This document shows positions 20,032-28,779 of a DNA stretch of 64,000 bases, one piece after another; positions within the stretch are counted from its first letter, which is position 1, and every line of letters starts with the position of its first letter. The DNA is from Pseudomonas chlororaphis subsp. aurantiaca (lineage in GTDB: Bacteria; Pseudomonadota; Gammaproteobacteria; Pseudomonadales; Pseudomonadaceae), in assembly GCF_013466605.1 (NCBI RefSeq), contig NZ_CP059162.1, positions 5,332,001 to 5,396,000 of the forward strand, given 5' to 3'. Under the pieces are notes generated by a model. That model searched no databases and was not told the origin of the DNA. It was given only the letters and a program-made list of their open reading frames with translations. The position numbers and the translations under genes are program-made.

Positions 20032-21363
20032 ATGAAACCCACACGCCTGTTTCTGACCTGGCTTGGCGTCCTGCTGGCGCTGGACGTGCTGCTCGGCGCC
20101 GCGCGCGCCTACGGCCTGGCGGTCGCGGCCAACCTGCAAGCGATTGCCTGGGGCCTGCTCCTGGCCCTGTTGCTGCTGGCCATGTTGGACGCCTTCCGGC
20201 TCAGGCGCCTGCCTTCGCCCCAGCTCCGGCGCCAGTTGCCCGGTAGCCTGCCCCTGGGCCGCTGGAGCGAAGTACGCCTAGAGGTTCGCCACGCCTTTAC
20301 CCAGCCGCTGACCCTGGATCTGTTCGATCATGTGCCGGATGGCCTGGGCTTCGAATACCTGCCGCAGTCGCTGCTCCTGGAGCCGGGCCAGTCGCAGGAG
20401 CTGGGTTATCGGGTGCGTCCGCTCAAGCGCGGTCATTTCAACTTCGAGCGCTGCGAGGTCAGCCTGCCCAGCCCGCTGGGCCTGTGGTCGGCGCGTCGAT
20501 TGCTGAAACTCAACGACAGCACGCGCGTCTATCCGGATTTCGCCCGCCTCTACGGCGCCCGGTTGCTGGCCGTCGACAACTGGCTGAACCAGATCGGCGT
20601 ACGGCAACAGCCGCGTCGCGGCCTGGGCCTGGAGTTCAACCAGCTGCGCGAGTTTCGCGAGGGCGACAGCCTGCGCCAGATCGACTGGAAAGCCACCGCC
20701 CGGCAACGCACGCCGATTGCCCGCGAGTACCAGGACGAACGTGACCAGCAGATCGTCTTCATGCTCGACTGCGGCCGGCGCATGCGCAGCCAGGACGGTG
20801 AACTGGCGCATTTCGACCATGCGCTCAACGCTTGCCTGCTGCTCAGTTATGTCGCCTTGCGCCAGGGCGACGCGGTGGGCCTGAGCACCTTTGCCGGCGA
20901 GCGTCGCCGCTACCTGGCGCCGGTCAAGGGCGCGGGCCAGTTGAGCGCCTTGCTCAACACCGTCTACGACCTGGACAGCAGCCAGCGCTGCGCCGACTTC
21001 CAGGCCGCCGCCAGCGAGCTGCTGGCGCGGCAGAAACGCCGGGCCCTGGTGGTGCTGGTGACCAACCTGCGGGACGAGGACGACGAGGAGCTGCTGACCG
21101 CGGTCAAGCGCCTCGGGCGCCAGCACCGAGTGCTGGTAGCCAGCCTGCGCGAGGAAGTCCTCGATCAGTTGCGCCAGGCGCCCGTGCACAACCTGCCCGA
21201 CGCCCTGGCTTACTGCGGCACGATCAATTACCTGAATGCCCGTGCCGACCTGCATGAGCGCCTGAGCGCCCAGGGCGTTGCCCTGCTCGATGTGCGGCCG
21301 GGTGAACTGGGGGCGGAACTGGTGACCCGTTACCTCAGCTGGAAAAAGGCCGGGACGCTGTAA
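20032..21363 (+). CDS. DUF58 (vWA-like) membrane-anchored protein, MoxR partner
   Basis: A 443-residue protein with two N-terminal membrane helices (about 7-27 and 34-56), a beta-rich domain, and the DUF58 domain with its signature FREGDSLRQIDWKATARQ at about 208-225. The C-terminal half looks like a von Willebrand A fold: IVFMLDCGRRM carries the DxGxx start of an altered MIDAS motif, followed by RRALVVLVTNLRDEDD. It is the last gene of the operon and lies 3 nt from the PilZ gene on the other strand. DUF58 genes nearly always sit beside moxR; the biochemical role is unknown. Confidence 0.9.
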   Translation: MKPTRLFLTWLGVLLALDVLLGAARAYGLAVAANLQAIAWGLLLALLLLAMLDAFRLRRLPSPQLRRQLPGSLPLGRWSEVRLEVRHAFTQPLTLDLFDHVPDGLGFEYLPQSLLLEPGQSQELGYRVRPLKRGHFNFERCEVSLPSPLGLWSARRLLKLNDSTRVYPDFARLYGARLLAVDNWLNQIGVRQQPRRGLGLEFNQLREFREGDSLRQIDWKATARQRTPIAREYQDERDQQIVFMLDCGRRMRSQDGELAHFDHALNACLLLSYVALRQGDAVGLSTFAGERRRYLAPVKGAGQLSALLNTVYDLDSSQRCADFQAAASELLARQKRRALVVLVTNLRDEDDEELLTAVKRLGRQHRVLVASLREEVLDQLRQAPVHNLPDALAYCGTINYLNARADLHERLSAQGVALLDVRPGELGAELVTRYLSWKKAGTL

Positions 21364-21366
21364 CGG

Positions 21367-21735
21367 TCAGGCGGAGGTCTGCAACGGGTAGAAACTGAAG
21401 TAGCTGCGCAAGGCCGTCACCAGCTCGCGGTACTCGGGAGGCGAGCGCAGCAGCACGAAGCCGGTGTCGTAATGATGGGGCGTGACATCTTCATGGCACC
21501 AGCGGCAGGAGGCGGTGATCTCGATCGATTGCAGCTGGCCGTCGCGGCCGGGCACCTGCAGGCGCAACTCGAAATCGGCACCGATCAACATCGGCAACTG
21601 GCTGATCAACATGAAGCCGTCTTCGGAGACGTTGCCCAGATAACCGATGGGTCGATCGGTCAGCCGATTGAACACTTTCAAAAAACACGGCAACTGGTGC
21701 CGCTCGATCCGCCGGTCCGTGAACATGTCGTGCAT
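21367..21735 (-). CDS. PilZ-domain c-di-GMP-binding protein
   Basis: A 122-residue stand-alone PilZ protein. Both c-di-GMP contact motifs are complete: RRIER (R8, R9, R12, the RxxxR loop) and NVSEDG (35-40, the [D/N]xSxxG motif). It should bind c-di-GMP in the cytoplasm and act on an unknown partner. Start is at the first ATG (MHDMFTDRR); the ATG three codons later is possible. It is tail-to-tail with the DUF58 gene. A SadC-like cyclase and BifA elsewhere in this window act on the same second messenger. Confidence 0.92.
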   Translation of the reverse strand: MHDMFTDRRIERHQLPCFLKVFNRLTDRPIGYLGNVSEDGFMLISQLPMLIGADFELRLQVPGRDGQLQSIEITASCRWCHEDVTPHHYDTGFVLLRSPPEYRELVTALRSYFSFYPLQTSA

Positions 21736-21878
21736 CGCTATTCAAGAAGGTCATTCAGCATCGTCGCGCCGAGGACTGTCGGCCCCGGCCGGCCCATTTT
21801 AGAAACAATACTCTAAAACAGGCTCACAGATGTTAGCTCAAGGTTCACGCGGGATCAGCAATAGCCTGATGACGATTG

Positions 21879-22253
21879 TTACAACGCGGTCGGACGCGCC
21901 TGAGCGCTGCTGCGCGAAGGGTAATGACCCAGTTGCCGCAGGGTTTCCAGGCGGGCGCGGGCGCGGTAGGCGTATTCGCTGCTGGGGTGTTCGGTGATGA
22001 TGTACTGATAGGTCTGCGCCGCATCGAGGAACAGTTTCTGCCGCTCCAGGCACTGTCCGCGCAGCATCGATACCTCGGGCTGGATGTAACGGCGCGAACG
22101 ACTCGTGCGATCGACCTGACTCAGCTCGAGCATCACCCGTTCGCAGTTGCCGGCGTCATAGGCACGGTAGGCGGTATTCAGATGGTGGTCCATCGACCAG
22201 CGGGTACAGCCGACAACACTGACGGCCAGGGCAGCAATGAGCACGAATCGCAT
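21879..22253 (-). CDS. Small TPR-like lipoprotein
   Basis: A 124-residue predicted lipoprotein. The signal MRFVLIAALAVSVVGC ends in a lipobox with Cys16 followed by Thr, so it should be lipidated and sent to the outer membrane. The mature part is helical (YRAYDAGNCERVMLELSQV, then LDAAQTYQYIITEHPSSEYA), like two or three tetratricopeptide repeats of the BamD type, but far shorter than BamD. Divergent from pykA; its partner is not evident. Confidence 0.82.
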   Translation of the reverse strand: MRFVLIAALAVSVVGCTRWSMDHHLNTAYRAYDAGNCERVMLELSQVDRTSRSRRYIQPEVSMLRGQCLERQKLFLDAAQTYQYIITEHPSSEYAYRARARLETLRQLGHYPSRSSAQARPTAL

Positions 22254-22308
22254 GGGAGTTCTCCTGTCTTGTGCACGTTATCGACCCGCGTTGGAAAATC
22301 TTCAGGAA

Positions 22309-22351
22309 TGTTCGTTTAAAGAAACAAACGAATAAGTAGTGCAAACGAACA
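22309..22351. promoter_or_regulatory. Three iterated AAACGAA / TTCGTTT elements upstream of pykA
   Basis: TGTTCGTTT (22309-22317), AAACGAATA (22326-22334) and AAACGAACA (22343-22351) form one inverted and one direct repeat at 17-nt steps between the divergent lipoprotein and pykA genes. The first and third are perfect complements. Such phased repeats suggest a dimeric regulator. They do not fit the HexR consensus (TTGT-N7/8-ACAA). Regulator unknown. Confidence 0.5.
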
Positions 22352-22410
22352 ATGACTACAGCTGCGGACCATAGTAGCCTCTCGTTGCGCTTGAACTCAG
22401 GAGTCTTTGC

Positions 22411-23862
22411 ATGTCCGTCCGTCGTACCAAAATCGTCGCTACCCTTGGCCCGGCCAGTAACTCGCCGGAAGTTCTCGAACAGCTGATTCTGGCTGGCCTG
22501 GACGTCGCCCGCCTGAACTTCTCCCACGGCACCCCGGACGAGCACAAGGCTCGCGCCAAGCTGGTGCGTGACCTGGCCGCCAAGCATGGCCGCTTCGTCG
22601 CGCTGCTGGGTGACCTGCAAGGCCCGAAGATCCGTATCGCCAAATTCGCCAACAAGCGCATCGAGCTGAAGATCGGTGACAAGTTCACCTTCTCCACCAG
22701 CCACCCGCTGACCGAAGGTAACCAGGACATCGTCGGCATCGACTATCCGGACCTGGTCAAGGACTGCGGCGTGGGCGACGAGCTGCTGCTCGACGACGGC
22801 CGCGTGGTGATGCGCGTCGAAACCGCCACCAGCACCGAACTGCATTGCGTCGTGACCATCGGCGGCCCGCTGTCGGACCACAAGGGCATCAACCGTCGCG
22901 GTGGTGGCCTGACCGCCCCGGCCCTGACCGAAAAAGACAAGGCCGACATCAAGCTGGCCGCGGCCATGGACCTGGACTACCTGGCCGTGTCCTTCCCGCG
23001 CGACGCCGCGGACATGGAATACGCCCGCCAACTGCGCGACGAAGCCGGCGGCACCGCCTGGCTGGTGGCGAAGATCGAACGCGCCGAAGCCGTGGCCAAC
23101 GACGAAACCCTCGACGGCCTGATCAAGGCGTCCGACGCCGTGATGGTGGCCCGTGGTGACCTGGGCGTGGAAATCGGCGACGCCGAGCTGGTGGGCATCC
23201 AGAAGAAAATCATCCTGCACGCCCGTCGCCACAACAAAGCGGTGATCGTCGCGACCCAGATGATGGAGTCGATGATCCAGAACCCGATGCCGACCCGCGC
23301 CGAAGTGTCCGACGTGGCCAACGCCGTGCTCGACTACACCGACGCCGTGATGCTCTCCGCCGAATCCGCCGCCGGCGCCTACCCGCTCGAAGCGGTCCAG
23401 GCCATGGCGCGTATCTGCATCGGCGCGGAAAAGCACCCGACCAGCAAGACCTCCAGCCACCGCATCGGCAAGACCTTCGAGCGCTGCGACGAGAGCATTG
23501 CCCTGGCCACCATGTACACCGCCAACCACTTCCCGGGCGTGAAGGCGATCATCGCCTTGACTGAAAGCGGCTACACCCCGCTGATCATGTCGCGTATCCG
23601 CTCCTCGGTACCGATCTACGCGTTCACCCCGCACCGCGAAGCCCAGGCCCGCACCGCAATGTTCCGTGGGGTCTACACCATCCCGTTCGACCCGGCGTCC
23701 CTGCCGCCAAGCGAAGTCAGCCAGAAGGCAATCGACGAGTTGGTCAAGCGCGGCGTCGTGGAGAAAGGCGACTGGGTGATCCTGACCAAGGGCGACAGCT
23801 ATCACACCACCGGCGGCACCAACGGCATGAAGATCCTGCACGTTGGCGACCCGATGGTCTAA
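22411..23862 (+). CDS. pykA: Pyruvate kinase (PykA type)
   Basis: Pyruvate kinase makes pyruvate and ATP from phosphoenolpyruvate and ADP in the cytoplasm. The 483-residue protein has the barrel start RRTKIVATLGPAS (4-16), RLNFSHG, the active-site strand AWLVAKIERAEAV with its catalytic Lys/Glu, MVARGDLGVEIG, and TQMMESM. The C-terminal allosteric domain is present. AGGAG lies before the ATG and a strong terminator follows. It resembles the PykA rather than the PykF class by its N-terminal sequence and because I recall pykA next to an enoyl-CoA hydratase gene in P. aeruginosa. Confidence 0.96.
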   Translation: MSVRRTKIVATLGPASNSPEVLEQLILAGLDVARLNFSHGTPDEHKARAKLVRDLAAKHGRFVALLGDLQGPKIRIAKFANKRIELKIGDKFTFSTSHPLTEGNQDIVGIDYPDLVKDCGVGDELLLDDGRVVMRVETATSTELHCVVTIGGPLSDHKGINRRGGGLTAPALTEKDKADIKLAAAMDLDYLAVSFPRDAADMEYARQLRDEAGGTAWLVAKIERAEAVANDETLDGLIKASDAVMVARGDLGVEIGDAELVGIQKKIILHARRHNKAVIVATQMMESMIQNPMPTRAEVSDVANAVLDYTDAVMLSAESAAGAYPLEAVQAMARICIGAEKHPTSKTSSHRIGKTFERCDESIALATMYTANHFPGVKAIIALTESGYTPLIMSRIRSSVPIYAFTPHREAQARTAMFRGVYTIPFDPASLPPSEVSQKAIDELVKRGVVEKGDWVILTKGDSYHTTGGTNGMKILHVGDPMV

Positions 23863-23880
23863 GCCACCTGACGCCACAAT

Positions 23881-23914
23881 AAAGAGCCCCGCAGTGAAGA
23901 CTGCGGGGCTCTTT
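23881..23914 (+). terminator. Intrinsic terminator of pykA
   Basis: AAAGAGCCCCGCAG and CTGCGGGGCTCTTT are perfect complements around a 6-nt loop (TGAAGA), 18 nt after the stop. Confidence 0.92.
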
Positions 23915-23946
23915 CATGGGGGCACATTCATGGAACTCACGAACCT

Positions 23947-24044
23947 GTAGCCGCTGCCGCCAAGCTGCGATAAGGCCGCCAGGCCTTCAGCGATCTTGAG
24001 ACCTTATGCCGCCCAAATCGATCGCAGCCTCCGGCAGCGGCTAC
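23947..24044. repeat. REP doublet / REPIN copy 1
   Basis: GTAGCCGCTGCCG at the left and ATCGCAGCCTCCGGCAGCGGCTAC at the right are inverted arms about 98 bp apart end to end, with an inner AAGGCCGCCAGGCCTT stem. A near-identical 98-bp unit occurs at 58052-58149 and a longer variant at 41380-41509. This is the Pseudomonas REP family, moved by RAYT proteins; no RAYT gene is in the window. Confidence 0.85.
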
Positions 24045-24060
24045 ACGAGGGGTGCCGATT

Positions 24061-24810
24061 TCAGCTCTTGGCAAGAAACCCCGACAAGGCAGCCAGTGCT
24101 TCCGGCGAATGCAGGCGCTGGGTGAACAGGGTGCCCTCCTCCTCGATCACCTTACGCAGTTGCTCGCGATCGGGCGTGCGCATCAGCTGCTTGCTGATCT
24201 GCACTGCCTGCGGCGCCAGCTTCTCGAAACGCAGCGCCATCTCCCGGGCCTTGTCCAGGGTCGCCGCGCCGTCGGCCAAGGCCAGGTTGGCAATGCCCCA
24301 CTGCGCCGCCTGTTCACCGCTAAAACCTTCGCCCAGCAACAACAGCTCGGCGGCCCTGGCCTGCCCGAGCAGGCGCGGCAGGATCAGGCTGGAACCGAAC
24401 TCGGGGCACAAGCCAAGGTTGACGAAAGGCATGCGCAACCGCGCATCGCGGCTGACGTACACCAGGTCGCAATGCAGCAGCAGGGTGGTGCCGATCCCCA
24501 CGGCCGCGCCCGCGACCGCGGCGACCACCGGCTTGCGGCATTCGAACAGGCTGCGCATGAACTGGAAGACCGGGCTGTCGAGCCCGCTGGGCGGCTGCTG
24601 GAGGAAGTCGGCAATGTCGTTGCCGGCGGTAAAGCAGTCGCTGCTGCCGCTGAGTAGAACCGCGCGGACCTCAGGGTCGGCGTCGGCTTGCCGCAGTCCT
24701 TCGGCCAACTGGCTGTACATGGCCCGGGTCAGGGCATTTTTCTTGTCCGGGCGGTTCAGACGCAGGGTCAGCAGCCCGCCCTCGCGTTCAAGCAGGATGG
24801 TATCGGTCAT
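24061..24810 (-). CDS. Crotonase-family protein, probably delta3,delta2-enoyl-CoA isomerase
   Basis: A 249-residue cytoplasmic crotonase. The oxyanion-hole segments CFTAGNDIADF (59-69) and VAGAAVGIGTTLLLHCDL (98-115) are present. The two Glu residues needed by enoyl-CoA hydratases are replaced (T109 and F129), while a Glu sits in LCPEFGSS (E137), the place of the single catalytic base of enoyl-CoA isomerases. So I favour shifting the double bond of 3-enoyl-CoA in beta-oxidation of unsaturated fatty acids over hydration, although automatic labels will say hydratase. It is the last gene of a minus-strand run with the ferredoxin reductase and the diguanylate cyclase. Confidence 0.85.
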   Translation of the reverse strand: MTDTILLEREGGLLTLRLNRPDKKNALTRAMYSQLAEGLRQADADPEVRAVLLSGSSDCFTAGNDIADFLQQPPSGLDSPVFQFMRSLFECRKPVVAAVAGAAVGIGTTLLLHCDLVYVSRDARLRMPFVNLGLCPEFGSSLILPRLLGQARAAELLLLGEGFSGEQAAQWGIANLALADGAATLDKAREMALRFEKLAPQAVQISKQLMRTPDREQLRKVIEEEGTLFTQRLHSPEALAALSGFLAKS

Positions 24811-24839
24811 GGGTGGTCTCGCTCAGGACAAATCAGCGC

Positions 24840-25778
24840 TCAACCACGAGGCAGGAATACGTCGGCCAGCAGTTGATTGCGCGGCAGCCCCGCCAGGTAC
24901 AAGCGTCGGGCGAAGGCATCGACGCTGTCGGGGTGCCCGCAGAGTAAGGCCTGGGTTTGCCGCGAAACAAGCCGCAGTTGTGCCAAAGCCGCTGGCAGCT
25001 CGGTCGCGGTCCATAGCTCGACACTGAGGTTGGCGCGGCCCGCCGCCAGCGCCGCCAGGGGCTTGGCCAGGTAATGTTCGCTGGCGTCATGGGCCAGGTG
25101 AATGACGCGGATGGCACCCTGATGATCCTGGCGCAAGGCCTCGCGCAGGATGCCGAACAAAGGCGCCAGCCCGGTGCCCGCCGCCAGCAGCCACAATGGC
25201 CGGGTTTGCCAGTCCGGGTCGTAATGCAGCGCGCCACCGCGCAGCTCGCCCAGGCGCAAACCATCGCCGGGCTTGAGCTGGCGCGCCGCGTCGCTGAACT
25301 CGCCGGGCTGGCGGCAATCGAGGTGGAATTCGAGAAAACGGTCTTCACCGGGCAGGCTCGCCAGCGAGTACGGCCGCGCCACACCAGAGGCCGTCCACAG
25401 CACCAGGTGCTGGCCGGCCTGATAACGCAGGTTGCGCTCCGGCTGCAAACGCAGGCGCAGCACCGTCGCCGACAGCCAGTCGACACCCACTACCTTGGCC
25501 GGCGCGCCATCGCGCAACGGGTCGTAGGTTTCGACCCGCAGGTCTTCCACCACCTGACACTGGCAGGCCAGCCGCCAGCCGCGCTGGCGCTGATCGTCGC
25601 TCAGGGCATCGGGCCGGCTATCGCTGGGCAGGCCCTCGACGCAGTGCACCAGGCAGGCGTGACAACTGCCGGCGCGGCAGCTGTAAGGCACCGCCACGCC
25701 AGCCTGATTCAAGGCATCGAGCAGATTGCTGCCGGCGGACACCGACCACTGCCGCTCACCGACACGCAGTTCAGGCAT
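24840..25778 (-). CDS. Ferredoxin-type [2Fe-2S] / FAD / NAD(P)H oxidoreductase
   Basis: A 312-residue electron-transfer protein with an N-terminal plant-type [2Fe-2S] domain (C34-x4-C39-x2-C42-x29-C72), an FAD-binding barrel (ARPYSLASLPGED, the RxYS flavin motif) and a C-terminal NAD(P)H-binding fold (LLAAGTGLAPLFGILREAL). It is built like the reductase subunits of ring-hydroxylating dioxygenases and phenol hydroxylases, but no oxygenase is adjacent, so its electron acceptor is unknown. Its start overlaps the diguanylate cyclase stop region by 8 bp. Confidence 0.9.
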   Translation of the reverse strand: MPELRVGERQWSVSAGSNLLDALNQAGVAVPYSCRAGSCHACLVHCVEGLPSDSRPDALSDDQRQRGWRLACQCQVVEDLRVETYDPLRDGAPAKVVGVDWLSATVLRLRLQPERNLRYQAGQHLVLWTASGVARPYSLASLPGEDRFLEFHLDCRQPGEFSDAARQLKPGDGLRLGELRGGALHYDPDWQTRPLWLLAAGTGLAPLFGILREALRQDHQGAIRVIHLAHDASEHYLAKPLAALAAGRANLSVELWTATELPAALAQLRLVSRQTQALLCGHPDSVDAFARRLYLAGLPRNQLLADVFLPRG

Positions 25779-26892
25779 CGATATTTTCCCAGGCCGCGGC
25801 GCAGCGATTGCGCCCGTCGCGCTTGGCCCGGTACAGCGCCTGGTCGGCGCGTTGCAGGGCGTCGTCCAGATCGTCGCCCAGCTCCACCAGGGTCATCCCC
25901 ACGGACAGGCTCAGGCCATGCACCTCGACCCCGATCAACTGCGCATCCATGAAGGCCACGCGCAGACGCTCGCAGCAGGACGTCAGGCGTTCGGGATCGC
26001 AATCGGGCAACAACATGACAAACTCCTCGCCGCCGTAGCGGGCCAATACATCGCCATCGCGCAAGCAGGCGCTGGCCACGGCGGCGAACGCCTGCAGCAC
26101 CTGGTCGCCCGCGGCATGGCCGTGCACGTCGTTGATCCGCTTGAAGTGATCGAGGTCGATCAGCGCCAGGCCATGCATCTGGTCCAGGCTCATCGCGTGC
26201 AGTTCGCGCGACGCCAGCCGCAGGAAATGCCGTCGATTGTACAGGCCGGTCAGTTCGTCGGTGGCGACCAGGTCTTCCAGTTGTCGCATCATGCCGCGCA
26301 AGGTGTCCTGGTGCGCCTGCAAGGCGAAGCGCCGTTGCCGCATGCGCTGTCGGGAAGCCTGCACATAGCTGGCATACAGGCACAGCCAGATCAGCACCAC
26401 CAGCAGCACGCACACCTGCAGCCCGGCGAGCATCGGATCGGCCAACCGGAAATGGTAGCCGTCCCACAGCGTGATCCCGGCAAAGCCGATGAAAATGCAC
26501 AGGGCGCACCGCACGAAGGCCCGGCGCGGAAGATGGAACAGGCCGAACAGCAGCGTCAGCAGATAGAACACCAGGAAGGTGCCGCGCGCCGTATCGAGGT
26601 GGGCCAGCAGCCAGGTCTGCCAGCCGATGGCCAGGAGTATCTGGATCTCGGTCAGGCTCGGGTCGCGAAAGCGCAGGTTGCGCCCGGACACGAACAGCCA
26701 GAGCAGCACCGCCTGGCTCAGCACCACCAGGCCGGTATCGATCAGCGCCGAACGCACCGGCGCCGAATAGTGGCCACTGAAAATGGCCAGCCAGAGCAGC
26801 AGCAACGCCAGTCCATAGGTACCCGCCGCAAGAACGAAGCGCTTGAGTAAAAGACTCTGGATAGCGTTATGGGTCAATCGTTGACTCACCAT
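25771..26892 (-). CDS. sadC: Membrane diguanylate cyclase, probable SadC
   Basis: A 373-residue inner-membrane protein with about six membrane helices (20-40, 50-69, 82-98, 104-121, 126-143, 153-176) and a C-terminal GGDEF domain. The active-site motif GGEEF is intact (287-291) and the inhibitory I-site RDGD lies exactly five residues before it (278-281), so an active, feedback-inhibited c-di-GMP synthase is expected. The position between a ferredoxin-reductase gene and a class I fumarase gene matches sadC in P. aeruginosa as I recall; SadC drives attachment and opposes swarming. The protein is shorter than PAO1 SadC (~487 aa), so the orthology is likely but not certain. Confidence 0.8.
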   Translation of the reverse strand: MVSQRLTHNAIQSLLLKRFVLAAGTYGLALLLLWLAIFSGHYSAPVRSALIDTGLVVLSQAVLLWLFVSGRNLRFRDPSLTEIQILLAIGWQTWLLAHLDTARGTFLVFYLLTLLFGLFHLPRRAFVRCALCIFIGFAGITLWDGYHFRLADPMLAGLQVCVLLVVLIWLCLYASYVQASRQRMRQRRFALQAHQDTLRGMMRQLEDLVATDELTGLYNRRHFLRLASRELHAMSLDQMHGLALIDLDHFKRINDVHGHAAGDQVLQAFAAVASACLRDGDVLARYGGEEFVMLLPDCDPERLTSCCERLRVAFMDAQLIGVEVHGLSLSVGMTLVELGDDLDDALQRADQALYRAKRDGRNRCAAAWENIDA

Positions 26893-27235
26893 GCGAAAGG
26901 GGGCTTTAAAGAGTTTCCTACCCTACAGGCCACTTGCCACTTTAGTGGTGTCGCCAAAAAATAACTATCCAATTTTTGTCCCCGCCCAGCGCCATCCCGC
27001 CCCGGGCCGCGCCCACCGTCATGCCTGGCGGCATCCCCCGACTGGCGCATCCTGGCATGCGACTTTGGTTTGACTGCCGGCGCGTGTGCCTGGCCCCGAG
27101 GCGCGGTATACTGCCGCGCCTTTTTAGCGTCGCGCCAGTGTGTCCGGCGTGCCTTGAAGGTGTTTGCAACCGACCGATGCACCCAAGCTGCAAGCACCTT
27201 ATTAAATGTTCCCGTCTTTTAGAGGAGCGCGACTC
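26893..27235. other. sadC-fumarase divergent intergenic region
   Basis: This 343-bp gap holds no credible gene. Its one clear structure is the hairpin listed at 27100-27125. The rest is GC-rich near the middle (about 26980-27095) and ordinary near the fumarase start, where TTAGAGGAG gives a strong ribosome-binding site. Confidence 0.5.
27100..27125 (+). promoter_or_regulatory. Hairpin with T-tract in the fumarase leader, enclosing a TATACT box
   Basis: GGCGCGG (27100-27106) and CCGCGCC (27114-27120) are perfect complements with loop TATACTG, followed by five T. This has the form of an intrinsic terminator pointing at the fumarase gene, but the loop TATACT also reads as a -10 element. No good -35 stands 16-18 nt upstream. 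It may be an attenuator or a promoter flanked by symmetric GC arms. Confidence 0.5.
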
Positions 27236-28759
27236 ATGACCGTGATCAAGCAAGACGACCTGATTCAGAGCGTTGCCGACGCCCTGCAATTCATTTCCTA
27301 CTACCACCCCGTGGACTTCATCCAGGCGATGCACGAAGCCTACCTGCGCGAAGAATCGCCAGCGGCCCGTGACTCCATGGCGCAGATCCTGATCAACTCG
27401 CGCATGTGTGCCACCGGCCACCGCCCGATCTGCCAGGACACCGGTATCGTCACCGTATTCGTACGCGTGGGCATGGACGTGCGCTGGGACGGCGCGACCA
27501 TGAGCCTGGACGACATGATCAACGAAGGCGTGCGTCGCGCTTACAACCTGCCGGAAAACGTCCTGCGGGCCTCGATCCTCGCCGACCCGGCGGGCGCTCG
27601 TAAAAACACCAAGGACAACACCCCGGCGGTCATCCACTACTCCATCGTTCCCGGCAACACCGTGGAAGTGGACGTGGCGGCCAAGGGCGGCGGCTCCGAG
27701 AACAAGTCGAAGATGGCCATGCTCAACCCGTCCGACTCGATCGTCGACTGGGTGCTGAAAACCGTTCCGACCATGGGCGCCGGCTGGTGCCCGCCGGGCA
27801 TGCTTGGCATCGGCATCGGCGGCACCGCCGAGAAAGCCGCGGTGATGGCCAAGGAAGTGTTGATGGAATCCATCGACATCCACGAGCTGAAGGCCCGCGG
27901 TCCACAGAACCGTATCGAAGAGATGCGCCTGGAACTGTTCGAGAAGGTCAACCAGCTGGGCATCGGCGCCCAGGGCCTGGGCGGCCTGACCACCGTGCTC
28001 GACGTGAAGATCATGGACTACCCGACCCACGCCGCCTCGCTGCCGGTGTGCATGATCCCGAACTGCGCCGCGACCCGTCACGCGCACTTCGTGCTCGACG
28101 GCTCGGGCCCTGCGTCCCTGGAAGCGCCACCTCTGGACGCCTACCCGGAAATCGTCTGGGAAGCCGGTCCGTCGGCCCGTCGCGTCAACCTCGACACCCT
28201 GACTCCGGAAGAAGTGCAGAGCTGGAAGCCGGGCGAAACCGTCCTGCTCAACGGCAAGATGCTCACCGGTCGCGACGCCGCGCACAAGCGCATGGTCGAG
28301 ATGCTGAACAAGGGCGAAACCCTGCCGGTGGACCTCAAGGGTCGCTTCATCTACTACGTCGGCCCGGTCGACCCGGTCGGTGACGAAGTGGTGGGCCCGG
28401 CTGGCCCGACCACCGCGACGCGGATGGACAAGTTCACCCGTCAGATCCTCGAGCAGACTGGCCTGCTGGGCATGATCGGCAAGTCCGAGCGCGGCCCGAC
28501 CGCGATCGAAGCGATCAAGGACAGCAAGGCCGTGTACCTGATGGCCGTCGGCGGCGCTGCCTACCTGGTGGCCCAGGCGATCAAGAAGTCCAAGGTCCTG
28601 GCCTTTGCCGAACTGGGCATGGAAGCGATCTACGAGTTCGAAGTCAAAGACATGCCGGTCACTGTCGCGGTCGACAGCAAAGGCGAGTCGGTGCACATCA
28701 CCGGTCCTGCCATCTGGCAGAAAAAGATCAGTGAAAGCCTGGCGGTAGAAGTGCAGTAA
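27236..28759 (+). CDS. Class I (4Fe-4S) fumarate hydratase
   Basis: Converts fumarate and malate in the TCA cycle, using an oxygen-sensitive [4Fe-4S] cluster. The 507-residue protein is close to the usual single-chain class I length. The three likely cluster Cys are in GHRPICQDTG (C66), GAGWCPPGMLG and MIPNCAATRHAHF. The Fumerase N- and C-terminal domains are both complete. I chose the ATG with GAGGAG seven nt upstream (MTVIKQDDL); the longer frame adds ten residues without support. Monocistronic with its own terminator. A heat-stable class II FumC would be elsewhere in the genome. Confidence 0.95.
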   Translation: MTVIKQDDLIQSVADALQFISYYHPVDFIQAMHEAYLREESPAARDSMAQILINSRMCATGHRPICQDTGIVTVFVRVGMDVRWDGATMSLDDMINEGVRRAYNLPENVLRASILADPAGARKNTKDNTPAVIHYSIVPGNTVEVDVAAKGGGSENKSKMAMLNPSDSIVDWVLKTVPTMGAGWCPPGMLGIGIGGTAEKAAVMAKEVLMESIDIHELKARGPQNRIEEMRLELFEKVNQLGIGAQGLGGLTTVLDVKIMDYPTHAASLPVCMIPNCAATRHAHFVLDGSGPASLEAPPLDAYPEIVWEAGPSARRVNLDTLTPEEVQSWKPGETVLLNGKMLTGRDAAHKRMVEMLNKGETLPVDLKGRFIYYVGPVDPVGDEVVGPAGPTTATRMDKFTRQILEQTGLLGMIGKSERGPTAIEAIKDSKAVYLMAVGGAAYLVAQAIKKSKVLAFAELGMEAIYEFEVKDMPVTVAVDSKGESVHITGPAIWQKKISESLAVEVQ

Positions 28760-28779
28760 GCGTTTCGCGCCGGTCACCC

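Noticed and set aside
22156..23877. 573-residue frame antisense to pykA
   Set aside because: The pyruvate kinase motifs are on the plus strand; this is a shadow frame.
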